From: DATARN01 sp036264135
Lineage (GTDB): Bacteria; Actinomycetota; Acidimicrobiia; Acidimicrobiales; Palsa-688
Direction: 5' to 3'
NCBI GenBank assembly: GCA_036264135.1
Contig: DATARN010000220.1
Location: forward strand, 1-64,000
Length of the DNA stretch: 64,000 nt
The notes under the pieces were generated by a model that saw only the letters and a program-made list of their open reading frames with translations, did not search any database and was not told the origin of the DNA. Positions 9,699 to 17,774 of this stretch are shown piece by piece; positions within the stretch are counted from its first letter, which is position 1, and each line of letters begins with the position of its first letter. The translations under genes were made by a program, and so were the position numbers.

Positions 9699-10892
9699 GT
9701 GCGAGTTCTCTTCACCTGCGGCGCGGAGTACGGCCACCTCCACTCGCTTCTGCCCCTGGCCCGGAGCCTGGTCGAGAGGGACCACGAGGTTGTCTTCGCG
9801 CTCCCTGACTCCTTCCGTATCCGGGCCGAAACGGCGGGGTTCGCGACGCTCCCTGTCGGCCTCGACCGGGAGGCGGTCGCCAGGGAGCTCAACCTCCGCT
9901 TTCCGGAATGGAGGGACGTCCCAGCCGACGGGCTCCTCGAGTTCGCGCTTGTCACCATCGGGGGCCGAGTGATGGCTCCGGCAATGGTGCGGGGGCTCGT
10001 CCCGGCCATCACGAGCTTTGGCGCCGACCTGCTCGTCCACGGCCCGGCGGTGCTGGGCGGCCCGATCGCCGCCGCGGCGACAGGAATTCCTTCGGTCAAC
10101 CACGGGTGGGGGCCGCTGCTGGGGCTCCGCGAGCTGGACCTGGCGGCCAACGCAGTGGCGCCCCTTTGGGAGGAATACTCCCTGGCGCCCGAACCCCGGG
10201 GTGGCATGTTCCGGTATCTCTACCTCGACGTCTGCCCGCCATCCCTCCAGACTCCGGAGATCGCCACCATCGCCACCGCATCCCCGCTTCGGCCGGTGCC
10301 GGCGGACGGCGTCGGGGGAGAGGCGCTTCCCGGCTGGGTTGAGTCGCTCCCCGACCGGCCGACGGTGTACGTCAGCCTGGGAACGTTCTGCAACCGGTTC
10401 ACCCACCTGTTCCTGACCATCCTCGCCGGCCTCCGGGATGCTCCTGTCAACGTGGTGGTCACCGTCGGCTACGACCAGGATCCCGCCGCCCTCGGCCCCC
10501 AGCCGGCCCATGTCCACGTCGCCAGGTACATCCCGACGTCGCAGGTGGTCCCTCGCTGCCGGCTCGTGGTGAGCCACGGAGGATCGGCAACCGTGCTGGC
10601 TGCCCTTCGTTCCGGTGTGCCCCTGCTGCTCGTTCCCCAAGGGCACGACCAGCTCAAGAACGCGGAGCGCTGCGCCGCCATCGGCGTCGGGCGCTGGCTG
10701 AAGGCCGAGGAGTTCACCGCCGAGGCCGTGAGCGAGGCGGTACGCGATGTCTTGGGGGATCCTGCCTACGAGCTCGCCGCCCGAGCCGTGCAGCAGGAGT
10801 TCGAAGCCATGCCCGGGCCGGAGGAGGTGGTCGGCGTGCTTGAAGCGCTCGCCCGCGATCACACACCCCTTGACCGCGCACCCGGCGGCTAA
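9699..10892 (+). CDS. GT1-family (UGT/macrolide-type) glycosyltransferase
   Basis: A 397-residue GT-B fold enzyme transferring a nucleotide-activated sugar to a small acceptor. The N-terminus VRVLFTCGAEYGHLHSLLPL is the acceptor-domain start of the MGT/EryCIII group. The C-terminal half has TVYVSLGTFCNRFTHLF, the pyrophosphate-contact motif VVSHGGSATVLAAL with SGVPLLLVPQGHDQ, and NAERCAAIGVGRWL. The GTG start is 13 bases after the MFS stop. The putative donor is a TDP- or UDP-sugar. It could decorate a secondary metabolite but is 5 kb from the main biosynthetic block. Confidence 0.87.
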   Translation: MRVLFTCGAEYGHLHSLLPLARSLVERDHEVVFALPDSFRIRAETAGFATLPVGLDREAVARELNLRFPEWRDVPADGLLEFALVTIGGRVMAPAMVRGLVPAITSFGADLLVHGPAVLGGPIAAAATGIPSVNHGWGPLLGLRELDLAANAVAPLWEEYSLAPEPRGGMFRYLYLDVCPPSLQTPEIATIATASPLRPVPADGVGGEALPGWVESLPDRPTVYVSLGTFCNRFTHLFLTILAGLRDAPVNVVVTVGYDQDPAALGPQPAHVHVARYIPTSQVVPRCRLVVSHGGSATVLAALRSGVPLLLVPQGHDQLKNAERCAAIGVGRWLKAEEFTAEAVSEAVRDVLGDPAYELAARAVQQEFEAMPGPEEVVGVLEALARDHTPLDRAPGG

Positions 10893-10955
10893 CCCGCCGC
10901 CGCCGGCGCGGGCCGGGGAGCGATGAGCTGCCCGCCAGCCGAGCGAAGGTGAGCG

Positions 10956-12326
10956 TCAGGCCGCGCTCATCACGACGGGCAACGAGGTGAAGCCCCTGAA
11001 GGTCAGGCCGGGTCTGCGCTGCGGCGGGCCAGCCGCCTCGATGCGCCCGAAGCGCTCGAGCAGGGCCCTGAAGGCGAGATGGGCTTCGAGCCGGGCGAGC
11101 GACGCCCCGATGCAGAAGTGGATCCCACGGCCGAAGCTGAGGTGCTGGTTGTTGGGCCGGTCGACGTCGAAGCGGTCGGGTTGGTCGAAGCGCGCCGGGT
11201 CCCGGTTGGCAGCGCCCAAAAATGTCGTCACCGCCTCCCCGGCGGCCACCGCCGTTCCACTCAGCTCGACGTCCACGGTCGCCTGCCTGCCCTGGACCTG
11301 TATCGACGCGTCGTAGCGCAGCGTCTCCTCGACGAAAGCGGTCACCAGATCGGGATGCTGGCGCAGCCGGGGCCAGAGATGCGGGTGCGCGAGGAGGGCC
11401 GCGACGCCGTTGCCGAGAAGGTTAGTGGTGGTCTCGAAGCCGGCCGCGAAGATGAGCACGACGGTCGACAGCAGCTCGTCCTCGCTCAGGCGATCGCCCG
11501 CGTCCCGAGCGCCAATGAGCGCGGAGATGAGGTCGTCCACGGGCCGGGCGCGCCGCTCGGCGAAAAGCTCGACGAAGTAGGCGTCGATGATCGCCCGGGC
11601 CCGGTCGGCCCGCGCCCGGTCGTCTGGGGTGGCCCCGAACTCGAGGTTGGCAGTCGAGTCCCGGACGAGGCCGTGAAACTGGGCCCGGTCCTCGGGCGGG
11701 ACGCCCAGCAACTCGCCGATGACTGAGATGGGCAGAGGGAAGCCGACAGACGTCATGAAGTCCACCGCGGTTTGGCTGTCCACGGCGTCGAGCAGCGATT
11801 TCACCCGTCGCTCGATGCCGGGCCGCAACGCCTCGACCGTGCGGGCGGTGAACGCCTTGCTGACGAGCCCTCGCAGCCGCGTGTGCTCGGGCGGGTTGGC
11901 GCTGAGCATCGACGTCGAGCGGATTCCAAGGACGGGGAATTTGACGAACGTCGGGTCGCGCAGGATGTGGGCGCAGTCGTCGAAGCGCGTCGCGAAGGAC
12001 ACGCCGAGGGCGCTTCGATGCAGCGGAGCCAGCGCCCGCAACTCGTGGTACAGCGGGTAGGGGTCGTCGGGACTCTTGGGTTTGAACAACTGGAGCAGGA
12101 TCCGGTCGGCCGGGCTGAGGCAGTCCTCGGCGCCGAGCACCCCAACCGGCAGCTCGCCGTCCATCACCGCGAGCACGTCGGCGCCGGTGTCGAACAGCGT
12201 CCGCGCTGCGGTCCCGAGGTCGTCACCGGGGGCGACGAAGCCCTTCGGGCAGGAGGCCAACGCCGCCCGAGCAGTCTCGACGGCGGCGGCGCCCCGCTGC
12301 ATCACGTCGAGGACGAGACCCGCCAC
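10956..12326 (-). CDS. Cytochrome P450 with an N-terminal CBS-like extension
   Basis: A soluble bacterial P450 of 456 residues. The I-helix is FAAGFETTTNLLGNG, the K-helix EETLRYDAS supplies the ExxR motif, and the heme loop is FGRGIHFCIGASLARLE (Cys about 403). The first ~75 residues, before the usual P450 start (FKPKSPDDPYPLYHELR), include TLFDTGADVLAVMDGELPVGVLGAEDCL. This resembles half of a CBS domain, a ligand-sensing module not normally fused to P450s. The GTG start at 12326 is preceded by AAAGGGG. It is transcribed divergently from the SpaB_C gene across 134 bases, which suggests they serve one pathway. Substrate unknown. Confidence 0.88.
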   Translation of the reverse strand: MAGLVLDVMQRGAAAVETARAALASCPKGFVAPGDDLGTAARTLFDTGADVLAVMDGELPVGVLGAEDCLSPADRILLQLFKPKSPDDPYPLYHELRALAPLHRSALGVSFATRFDDCAHILRDPTFVKFPVLGIRSTSMLSANPPEHTRLRGLVSKAFTARTVEALRPGIERRVKSLLDAVDSQTAVDFMTSVGFPLPISVIGELLGVPPEDRAQFHGLVRDSTANLEFGATPDDRARADRARAIIDAYFVELFAERRARPVDDLISALIGARDAGDRLSEDELLSTVVLIFAAGFETTTNLLGNGVAALLAHPHLWPRLRQHPDLVTAFVEETLRYDASIQVQGRQATVDVELSGTAVAAGEAVTTFLGAANRDPARFDQPDRFDVDRPNNQHLSFGRGIHFCIGASLARLEAHLAFRALLERFGRIEAAGPPQRRPGLTFRGFTSLPVVMSAA

Positions 12327-12460
12327 GAAACCCCTTTAGGTAACCGGGAGAAGTCCAAACGGAGGCGCGAAGCGGCCGGCGAGGGACTTGTCTTCCCTTT
12401 GCGCGCCGCTGCGCCCGGCCGCCGGTTCGGCTTTCGGCGCCAGCCGGTACTCTTCGCCAT

Positions 12461-13459
12461 GTGCCGGCGCGCGACGATTCGGCGTTCGATCCGCGCCTCG
12501 TCCTCGCCGCCCTGCTGCGTGACGAGGACGAGGCGGGCGCGGCTGCCGAAGACTCGGGCCTGGCGGCTGAGCAGCTGGCCGCGTGGCGGGACCGGCTCAT
12601 CGAGGCGGGACTGGCCGTGCTCGACCCGGCGGCCGAGGAGTCCCGCTGGGTGCAGGCCGACTTGGCCTTCGACGGCTCCGCCTCGCAATACCAGCGGTTG
12701 GTGGCCAGTCCGCTGCCTGACCGCTTGTCGGCGTGGTGCCGAGAGGGCACGGCGACCAACGCGTGGCACCTCCACAAGCCGCCTGGCGTCCGGCTTCGGC
12801 TGGAGGGCGACGCCCGCCGGCTCGAGAACCTCCTGGCCCCGCTGCTCGACGACCTCGTCGTCACCGGGGCGGTCACCGGATGGCGGTTCGGCGTCTACCT
12901 CCCAGAGACCCACCTCTTCGGTGGGCCGGTCGGGATGCGGCTCGCCCACCAGTTCTTCACCGCCGACTCGCTGGCGGTCCTCGCCTACCACCACGCTCGC
13001 CAGCAGGCGTCCGCGTCGTTGAGCCCGGCGGAGTTCTCGTTCCTGCTGCTCGACGGCCTCCTGGCCCGGCTGGTCGCTGACCCGTGGGAGCGATGGGACG
13101 TGTGGTGCCGGCTGAAGTGGACCGGTCGGGTGCTCGACGACGCCGGCGGTCCCGCTCCGCCGGGCCCGGGCGCCGCCGCGTGGGTGCGGGCCGTGCGGTC
13201 CTTCCCTGGACCGTGGCCCGGCGCCTCGCGGCGCGAGCAGGCCATCCTGGCCGAGTACCACCAGCGCGTCCTCGCCCTGGCGGAAACCACCGCCGCCGCG
13301 CTGCATCAGGGGGAGTCCGCGGCCAACCTGCGGCGGTCGCTGCCGTTCTGGATCGTCTTTCACTGGAACCGCATGCTCTTTTCGATCGAGGCGCAACGCT
13401 CGCTCACCCGGGCGGTCGTCGCGGGCCTCGACCCTCGGGGCCCCGCCACCGGAGGGTGA
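12461..13459 (+). CDS. Stand-alone SpaB_C / thiopeptide-type biosynthesis protein (LanB C-terminal fold)
   Basis: A 332-residue protein of the SpaB_C family. Support comes from WHLHKPPGVRLRLEG (the W..R...P..RLR start of the fold), VYLPETHLFGGPVGMRLAH, FFTADSLAVLAYHHAR and a C-terminal FHWNRMLFSIEAQ. In class I lanthipeptides this fold eliminates glutamate from glutamylated Ser/Thr. As separate proteins in thiopeptide clusters it does elimination (TbtC type) or the [4+2] pyridine-forming cycloaddition (TbtD/TclM type). Sequence alone does not tell which. It lies 20 kb from the LanB gene at 33159, which already has its own C-terminal domain, so this copy would be an extra activity. The start is the GTG at 12461; the ATG two bases upstream is out of frame. 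Confidence 0.78.
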   Translation: MPARDDSAFDPRLVLAALLRDEDEAGAAAEDSGLAAEQLAAWRDRLIEAGLAVLDPAAEESRWVQADLAFDGSASQYQRLVASPLPDRLSAWCREGTATNAWHLHKPPGVRLRLEGDARRLENLLAPLLDDLVVTGAVTGWRFGVYLPETHLFGGPVGMRLAHQFFTADSLAVLAYHHARQQASASLSPAEFSFLLLDGLLARLVADPWERWDVWCRLKWTGRVLDDAGGPAPPGPGAAAWVRAVRSFPGPWPGASRREQAILAEYHQRVLALAETTAAALHQGESAANLRRSLPFWIVFHWNRMLFSIEAQRSLTRAVVAGLDPRGPATGG

Positions 13460-13463
13460 GCCC

Positions 13464-13482
13464 GGCGCCGGTCGCCGGCGCC
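13464..13482. terminator. Perfect hairpin between convergent genes
   Basis: GGCGCCGG-TCG-CCGGCGCC: an 8-base perfect stem with a 3-base loop, in the 31 bases between the convergent SpaB_C and propeller genes. It would work in both directions. No T-tract follows, as is common for high-GC actinobacteria. Confidence 0.6.
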
Positions 13483-13490
13483 TCGTCGGC

Positions 13491-15584
13491 TCATCCACCT
13501 CCAGAGGGGAGGTGGATCTCGCCGATTTGGTCGACGCCGAACTTGATGAAAAAGATTCGGCCCCCCGGGGCGGCCATGATCCCGGCGGGATGGCTGTTGG
13601 GCGGCCCGACGGGGAAGTCGGTGACCACCCCGGCCGGCGTCATCCGCCCGACGTGGTCGTCGTCCTCGGTGAACCAGAAGTTCCCGTCGGCCCCGGCCAC
13701 GATCTGGTGGGCCACGCCGAAATGGTTGATCGCCGGGGTCTCGGTCATCACCCCGTTCATGGTGATGCGGCCGATGTCGTTTGGTCCCTCGTACCCCTTG
13801 GTCCGGGGCTGCTCCTCGGTGAACCACATGGCCCCGTCGGGGCCGACGGTGAGGCCGTGCGGGCTGCTGGTCGGGGCTCTCGGGATGGGGTACTCGGTCA
13901 CCACGCCGGCGGTGGTGATCTTGGCGATCTTGGCGCTGGCCAACTCCACGAACCACAGGTTGCCGTCGGGTCCGAGCCGGATGGTGTCCGGGCTGGAGTT
14001 CGGCGTCGGAATGGGGAAGCGCTTGATCACTCCGTCGGCGTCGATGCGCCCGATGGAGCCGCCGCCCTTGTCCGTGAACCACATCGCCCCGTCAGGCCCG
14101 AGGGTGATGTCGTGGGGATCGCCCATGGCCGCAGGCAGCGGGTACTCGGCGACCACGCCTTGGCCGAGGACGACCTTGCCGATCTTGCGGGCGTCGGCCT
14201 CGGTGAACCACCCGTTGCCGCCCTTGTCGAAGGCTAGGACGCAGGGCTGCGAGGCCTTGGTCAGCGCCGGATAATCCGTCACCTTGCCGCTCGCCGGATC
14301 GAGGCGGCCGATGGCGTTGGCGTCCTGCTCGGTGTACCAGACGGCGCCGTCGGGGCCGAGGGTCAGCGCCGCCGGCGCGCTGCCCTTGGTGAGCTGGAAG
14401 CCGGTCTGGTCGACGCGGAGCAGCAGTGACGAGGGGTCGATTCGGCCGGAGGTGGGCTCGGCCGTCAGGTCGATCTTGGCGACCCGGTCGCCGAAGTACT
14501 CGTTGAACCACATGGTGCCGTCCCCGCCGTCGATGATGCCGGTCGGGTAGGCGTTGGCGTAGGGAAGGGCAAACTCGGTGAAGATCCCGGTGGGGGTCAC
14601 CCGTCCCACCTGGTTGTCCGACGTGTACCAGAGGTTGCCGTCGGCGCCGCGAGTGATCTGGTGAGGGCTCGCCAGCCCGGTCGGCGGCAGGAACTCGGTG
14701 AACGTGCCCGCCGGCGTCAGCCGCCCGACGTTGCGGCCGGACTGCTCGGTGAACCAGAGGTTGCCGTCTGCGCCGGTGGTGATCCCGTGCGGGTCGCTGT
14801 CCAACGTCGGGACGGTGTATTCGGTGATGGCTCCGGAGGTGGTGATGCGGCCGATGCGGTTGCCGTTGAACTCGGTGAACCAGACGTCGTTCCCGGAGGG
14901 GCCGACCGTCAGGGTGTCAGGATGCGATCCCGACCGCAGGCGCCGGAACTCGGTGATGACGCCGGCGGTGGTGATGCGGGCGATGCGGTTGGCGTCGAAC
15001 TCGCTGAACCACAAGGCGCCGTCGGGGCCGACTCTGATGTCGTGCGGGCCCGACCGCGCGGTCGGCGTCGTCCACTCGGTGAACCTGCCGTCGGGCGTCA
15101 GCCGGCCCACCTTCTGGCCCAGGTACTCGGCGAACCAGATGTCTCCGTCGGGCCCGATGGTGATTCCCCGGGGGCTGCTGTTCTTGGTGGGGATGACGTA
15201 CTCCACGACCTGGCCGTCCTTCAGCAGATGGCCGATCTTGCTCGTGTCGCGCTCGGCGAACCACGCCGTCGCGTCTGCTGCCCGGGTGATCGCTGAGGGG
15301 TGGGCGCCAGGGGTGGGGATCTGGAACTCGGTGATCCCGGCGATCCGGGTGGCGGCGTGGCGGACCTCGGGGTAGACCGGGGGCGCGGTGGCGTTGGGCG
15401 CGGGCGACGGGGACGACCGCAGGAGGACCGCCACCACGACCCCGCCGAGCAGCGCCGCCACCACGACGACCACCAGCCAGCGAACTGCCGCACTACGCCC
15501 GGCCGGTCGCGGATGGTCGCCGGGACCTGGAGGACCTTCGGCGGCCGCGTCCCGAGGTTTGGTTTCGGGTACCGAAATGCTCAT
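13491..15584 (-). CDS. Virginiamycin-B-lyase-like (Vgb/NHL) beta-propeller protein, membrane-anchored
   Basis: 697 residues. A Pro-rich N-terminal tail is followed by one membrane helix (about residues 35-56, VRWLVVVVVAALLGGVVVAV), then by some 14 repeats of the form ITxGPDGxxWFTExxxxxIGRITxxGxxTEY at roughly 42-residue spacing. Vgb itself is about 300 residues with seven blades and opens streptogramin B; this protein has about twice that number and an anchor, so it may hold two propellers outside the membrane. Lyase activity is not implied. A GGAGG lies 4 bases before the ATG. It follows the lipoprotein gene by 12 bases in one operon. Confidence 0.83.
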   Translation of the reverse strand: MSISVPETKPRDAAAEGPPGPGDHPRPAGRSAAVRWLVVVVVAALLGGVVVAVLLRSSPSPAPNATAPPVYPEVRHAATRIAGITEFQIPTPGAHPSAITRAADATAWFAERDTSKIGHLLKDGQVVEYVIPTKNSSPRGITIGPDGDIWFAEYLGQKVGRLTPDGRFTEWTTPTARSGPHDIRVGPDGALWFSEFDANRIARITTAGVITEFRRLRSGSHPDTLTVGPSGNDVWFTEFNGNRIGRITTSGAITEYTVPTLDSDPHGITTGADGNLWFTEQSGRNVGRLTPAGTFTEFLPPTGLASPHQITRGADGNLWYTSDNQVGRVTPTGIFTEFALPYANAYPTGIIDGGDGTMWFNEYFGDRVAKIDLTAEPTSGRIDPSSLLLRVDQTGFQLTKGSAPAALTLGPDGAVWYTEQDANAIGRLDPASGKVTDYPALTKASQPCVLAFDKGGNGWFTEADARKIGKVVLGQGVVAEYPLPAAMGDPHDITLGPDGAMWFTDKGGGSIGRIDADGVIKRFPIPTPNSSPDTIRLGPDGNLWFVELASAKIAKITTAGVVTEYPIPRAPTSSPHGLTVGPDGAMWFTEEQPRTKGYEGPNDIGRITMNGVMTETPAINHFGVAHQIVAGADGNFWFTEDDDHVGRMTPAGVVTDFPVGPPNSHPAGIMAAPGGRIFFIKFGVDQIGEIHLPSGGG

Positions 15585-15596
15585 GTCACCTCCGCG

Positions 15597-16073
15597 TCAC
15601 GGCGCCACACATACATTCAGCTTGAAAGCGCTCAACTTGACGTTGAGCGTGGTCGTATCGTTCACCGCCGCCTGGTGGTGCGTCTGAACGTCGACCCGGT
15701 CACCGGCGGCGGCGGCGGTCAGTACCTGGTTCTCTTCGTTGTTGATGGCTTCGAATCCGCTGTTGACCGGGGCCAGCGCAGACTTCTCCGTCGGCGAGGC
15801 GGTCAGGGCCTCGAACTGCGCGGTGTATGACCGGTCGATCTCGAGCTGCTGGCGGGTGAACGTGGCCAACCGGTTGGTATCTGCCAGCGGCGGGCTGGGG
15901 CCGAGCTGGTTGAGCGCCGCGGTCCAGCCGGCGCATACCGCGTTGGCCCGCCGCACCAGATCCGACGACAGCGCGGAGCTGGCGGAGCTGGTACACCCGA
16001 CGCCAATGAACGCGACCAACGAGAACAGAGCCGCTCCTGTCGCGAGGCCGCGCCGTGACGTTTCTCTCTCCAT
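15597..16073 (-). CDS. Small putative lipoprotein
   Basis: 158 residues from the ATG at 16073. The N-terminus is METVs-like: Arg-rich, then a hydrophobic stretch ending VAFIGVGC followed by Thr/Ser-rich sequence, fitting a lipobox with Cys lipidation (VG before C is acceptable). The mature part is helical with Cys in CAGW and a near-terminal NVCVAP, possibly a disulfide. No family recognised. It is cotranscribed with the propeller gene 12 bases downstream, so a joint extracytoplasmic role is likely. Confidence 0.65.
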   Translation of the reverse strand: MERETSRRGLATGAALFSLVAFIGVGCTSSASSALSSDLVRRANAVCAGWTAALNQLGPSPPLADTNRLATFTRQQLEIDRSYTAQFEALTASPTEKSALAPVNSGFEAINNEENQVLTAAAAGDRVDVQTHHQAAVNDTTTLNVKLSAFKLNVCVAP

Positions 16074-16149
16074 GGTCGCTCCGAAGTCGGTCGGCATTCA
16101 CGCTATCACCACGGCCCGTCGCCAACGGTCGCGATAGATTTTCGCGTCA

Positions 16150-16521
16150 ATGCGAGCCGACACCCCCGAGGAAACCTCGACCCTCATGAGCCAGGCAATA
16201 AGCGCCGGCGACCTAGAATCGGCGGTCGGCCTCTTCGAGCCGTCAGCCAGTTTTGTGCAGCTCTCCCATGTGGCGCAAGGTTCGGAACAAATCCGGCGAG
16301 CGCTCGAGTTCCTCCTGTCGATGAAACCTGCCCTTATCGGTATACCCGAGCGGGTGGTGGCGGCGGGCGACGTGGCGCTCGTGTGCGGGCGGTGGACGAT
16401 GCAGGGCACGGGTCCGGACGACAACCCGCTCCGGCTGGCCGGCAAGTTCACCGACGTCGTACGCCGGCAGGCCGACGGCCGCTGGCTGTTCGTGATCGAC
16501 AATCCCTACGGCGTGGACTGA
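16150..16521 (+). CDS. SnoaL/NTF2-like small protein
   Basis: 123 residues with the cone-shaped NTF2-like layout: an N-terminal helix (LMSQAISAGDLESAVGLFEPSASFV), a middle segment (GSEQIRRALEFLL) and C-terminal strands (VALVCGRWTMQGTG, DVVRRQADGRWLFVIDNPY). Such proteins are ketosteroid-isomerase-like or polyketide-cyclase-like, or simple binding proteins. Catalysis cannot be inferred. The 3' end overlaps the convergent hydrolase gene by 16 bases. Confidence 0.75.
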   Translation: MRADTPEETSTLMSQAISAGDLESAVGLFEPSASFVQLSHVAQGSEQIRRALEFLLSMKPALIGIPERVVAAGDVALVCGRWTMQGTGPDDNPLRLAGKFTDVVRRQADGRWLFVIDNPYGVD

Positions 16522-17774
16522 CCGCCGAGCGCCCGGCGGAGGAAGTCGACCGTCCGCCCCCACGCATCGCTCGCCGCCTGCCCGTTGCCCCTCGCGGTGC
16601 CGCCGAGGTCGTAGCGGCGGCCGTCGAGGGGATGGGTGATGGTGCTCGGCACCGGGATGCCGGCGGGGCTCGAACAGAGGTGGCCGGCATGGCGATAGCG
16701 AATGTGCCGTACCTCGTGCTTCGCCCCGTGGCTCTTGGCCCGGCGCCACAGGGCGTCGGCCATTGGTCCCGCCGGCCACAAGGCGTCGTCGTCGCCGGAG
16801 AGCAGGAGGACCGGCCCGTGCACGTCTTCGACCGGGATCTCGGCCACGCCCGCCGCGCCGGCCAGCGCCCGCTCGAACACCGGCCGCAGGCGGACTGGCT
16901 CCTCCGCCAGTTGGGCCGTCAGGACCTCCGGGTCGGTGCGGACGAAGGGCAGGGCCTGTCCCTGCCAGGTCCACGCCGCCGTGTCCTCTCCCGGCGCGAC
17001 GCCGATGCCGGGCCAGAGCACCGCCGACGGCGAGGCGACGACGACGCTCGCCACCTCCGCCAGCCGGGTGGCGGCCAGCAACGCCAGCTCACTGCCCCGG
17101 GAGGCGCCGAGCACGCCGACCCGAGCACCGGACACCTCGTCGCGCGCGAGAAGCCAGCCCACCCAGGCGTGCAGGTACTCCACCCCCACTCCGGCGAGCC
17201 CGGCGGGCGTCCCAGGGACGCCGAAGTAGGCGGCGGCGACGGCCGCCACGCCTCGCGACGCCAGCAGCGCGGCCTTGGCATCGGACCCTCGCGTGCCGCC
17301 CATCGAGCCCCCGACCACCACAACACCGGGGAACCGGCCGGGCCCCTGGGGCCGGAAATAGCGCCCGACCAGGCCGTCGCCGGCCACGGGGACCACCTCG
17401 ACGCCGATTCCCACCCACCGGCGTGCGAGGAGAGCCTCGGCGACCTGTTGCCCTCGGCACACGACCGAGACGGTGGTGTCCAGGGGCGCGACCCCGGTGG
17501 GAGGGGCGGCCGCTCCCGACCACCACAGGCCGTAGGCGTCGCGGCCCCGGTAGGTCCCACCCCTGCTGGCGTCCGCGCCGGGCGCCACCCGGCCGTCGGG
17601 GCCGGCGACAAAGCGCGCCTCGGTGGCCACCGCCACCCCGCCCACTTGCCAACGCGTCCGGACGGCAACGGGCTCCCCAGGGACCAGCCCGACCACCGCG
17701 AAGCGGGCCGGATCGTCGACGAGCGGGGAAGGCTCGTCGACCTCCAGTTGGATCGCGTTACTCGCCGCCGACAC
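16506..17774 (-). CDS. BAAT/acyl-CoA thioesterase-type alpha/beta hydrolase
   Basis: 422 residues. The N-terminal ~150 residues look like the bile-acid-CoA hydrolase/acyltransferase N-domain (VDEPSPLVDDPARFAVVGL, RDAYGLWWSG). The C-terminal alpha/beta hydrolase domain has GSMGGTRGSDAK, the nucleophile elbow GVLGASRGSELALLA (Ser), an acid in LLLSGDDDALWPA and His in RYRHAGHLCSS. Family members cleave or transfer acyl groups from thioesters. It is the last gene of the NRPS operon, its start overlapping the ABC ATPase gene by 17 bases, and the NRPS has no thioesterase domain, so a release or editing role on the carrier protein is a reasonable inference. Confidence 0.8.
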   Translation of the reverse strand: MSAASNAIQLEVDEPSPLVDDPARFAVVGLVPGEPVAVRTRWQVGGVAVATEARFVAGPDGRVAPGADASRGGTYRGRDAYGLWWSGAAAPPTGVAPLDTTVSVVCRGQQVAEALLARRWVGIGVEVVPVAGDGLVGRYFRPQGPGRFPGVVVVGGSMGGTRGSDAKAALLASRGVAAVAAAYFGVPGTPAGLAGVGVEYLHAWVGWLLARDEVSGARVGVLGASRGSELALLAATRLAEVASVVVASPSAVLWPGIGVAPGEDTAAWTWQGQALPFVRTDPEVLTAQLAEEPVRLRPVFERALAGAAGVAEIPVEDVHGPVLLLSGDDDALWPAGPMADALWRRAKSHGAKHEVRHIRYRHAGHLCSSPAGIPVPSTITHPLDGRRYDLGGTARGNGQAASDAWGRTVDFLRRALGGQSTP

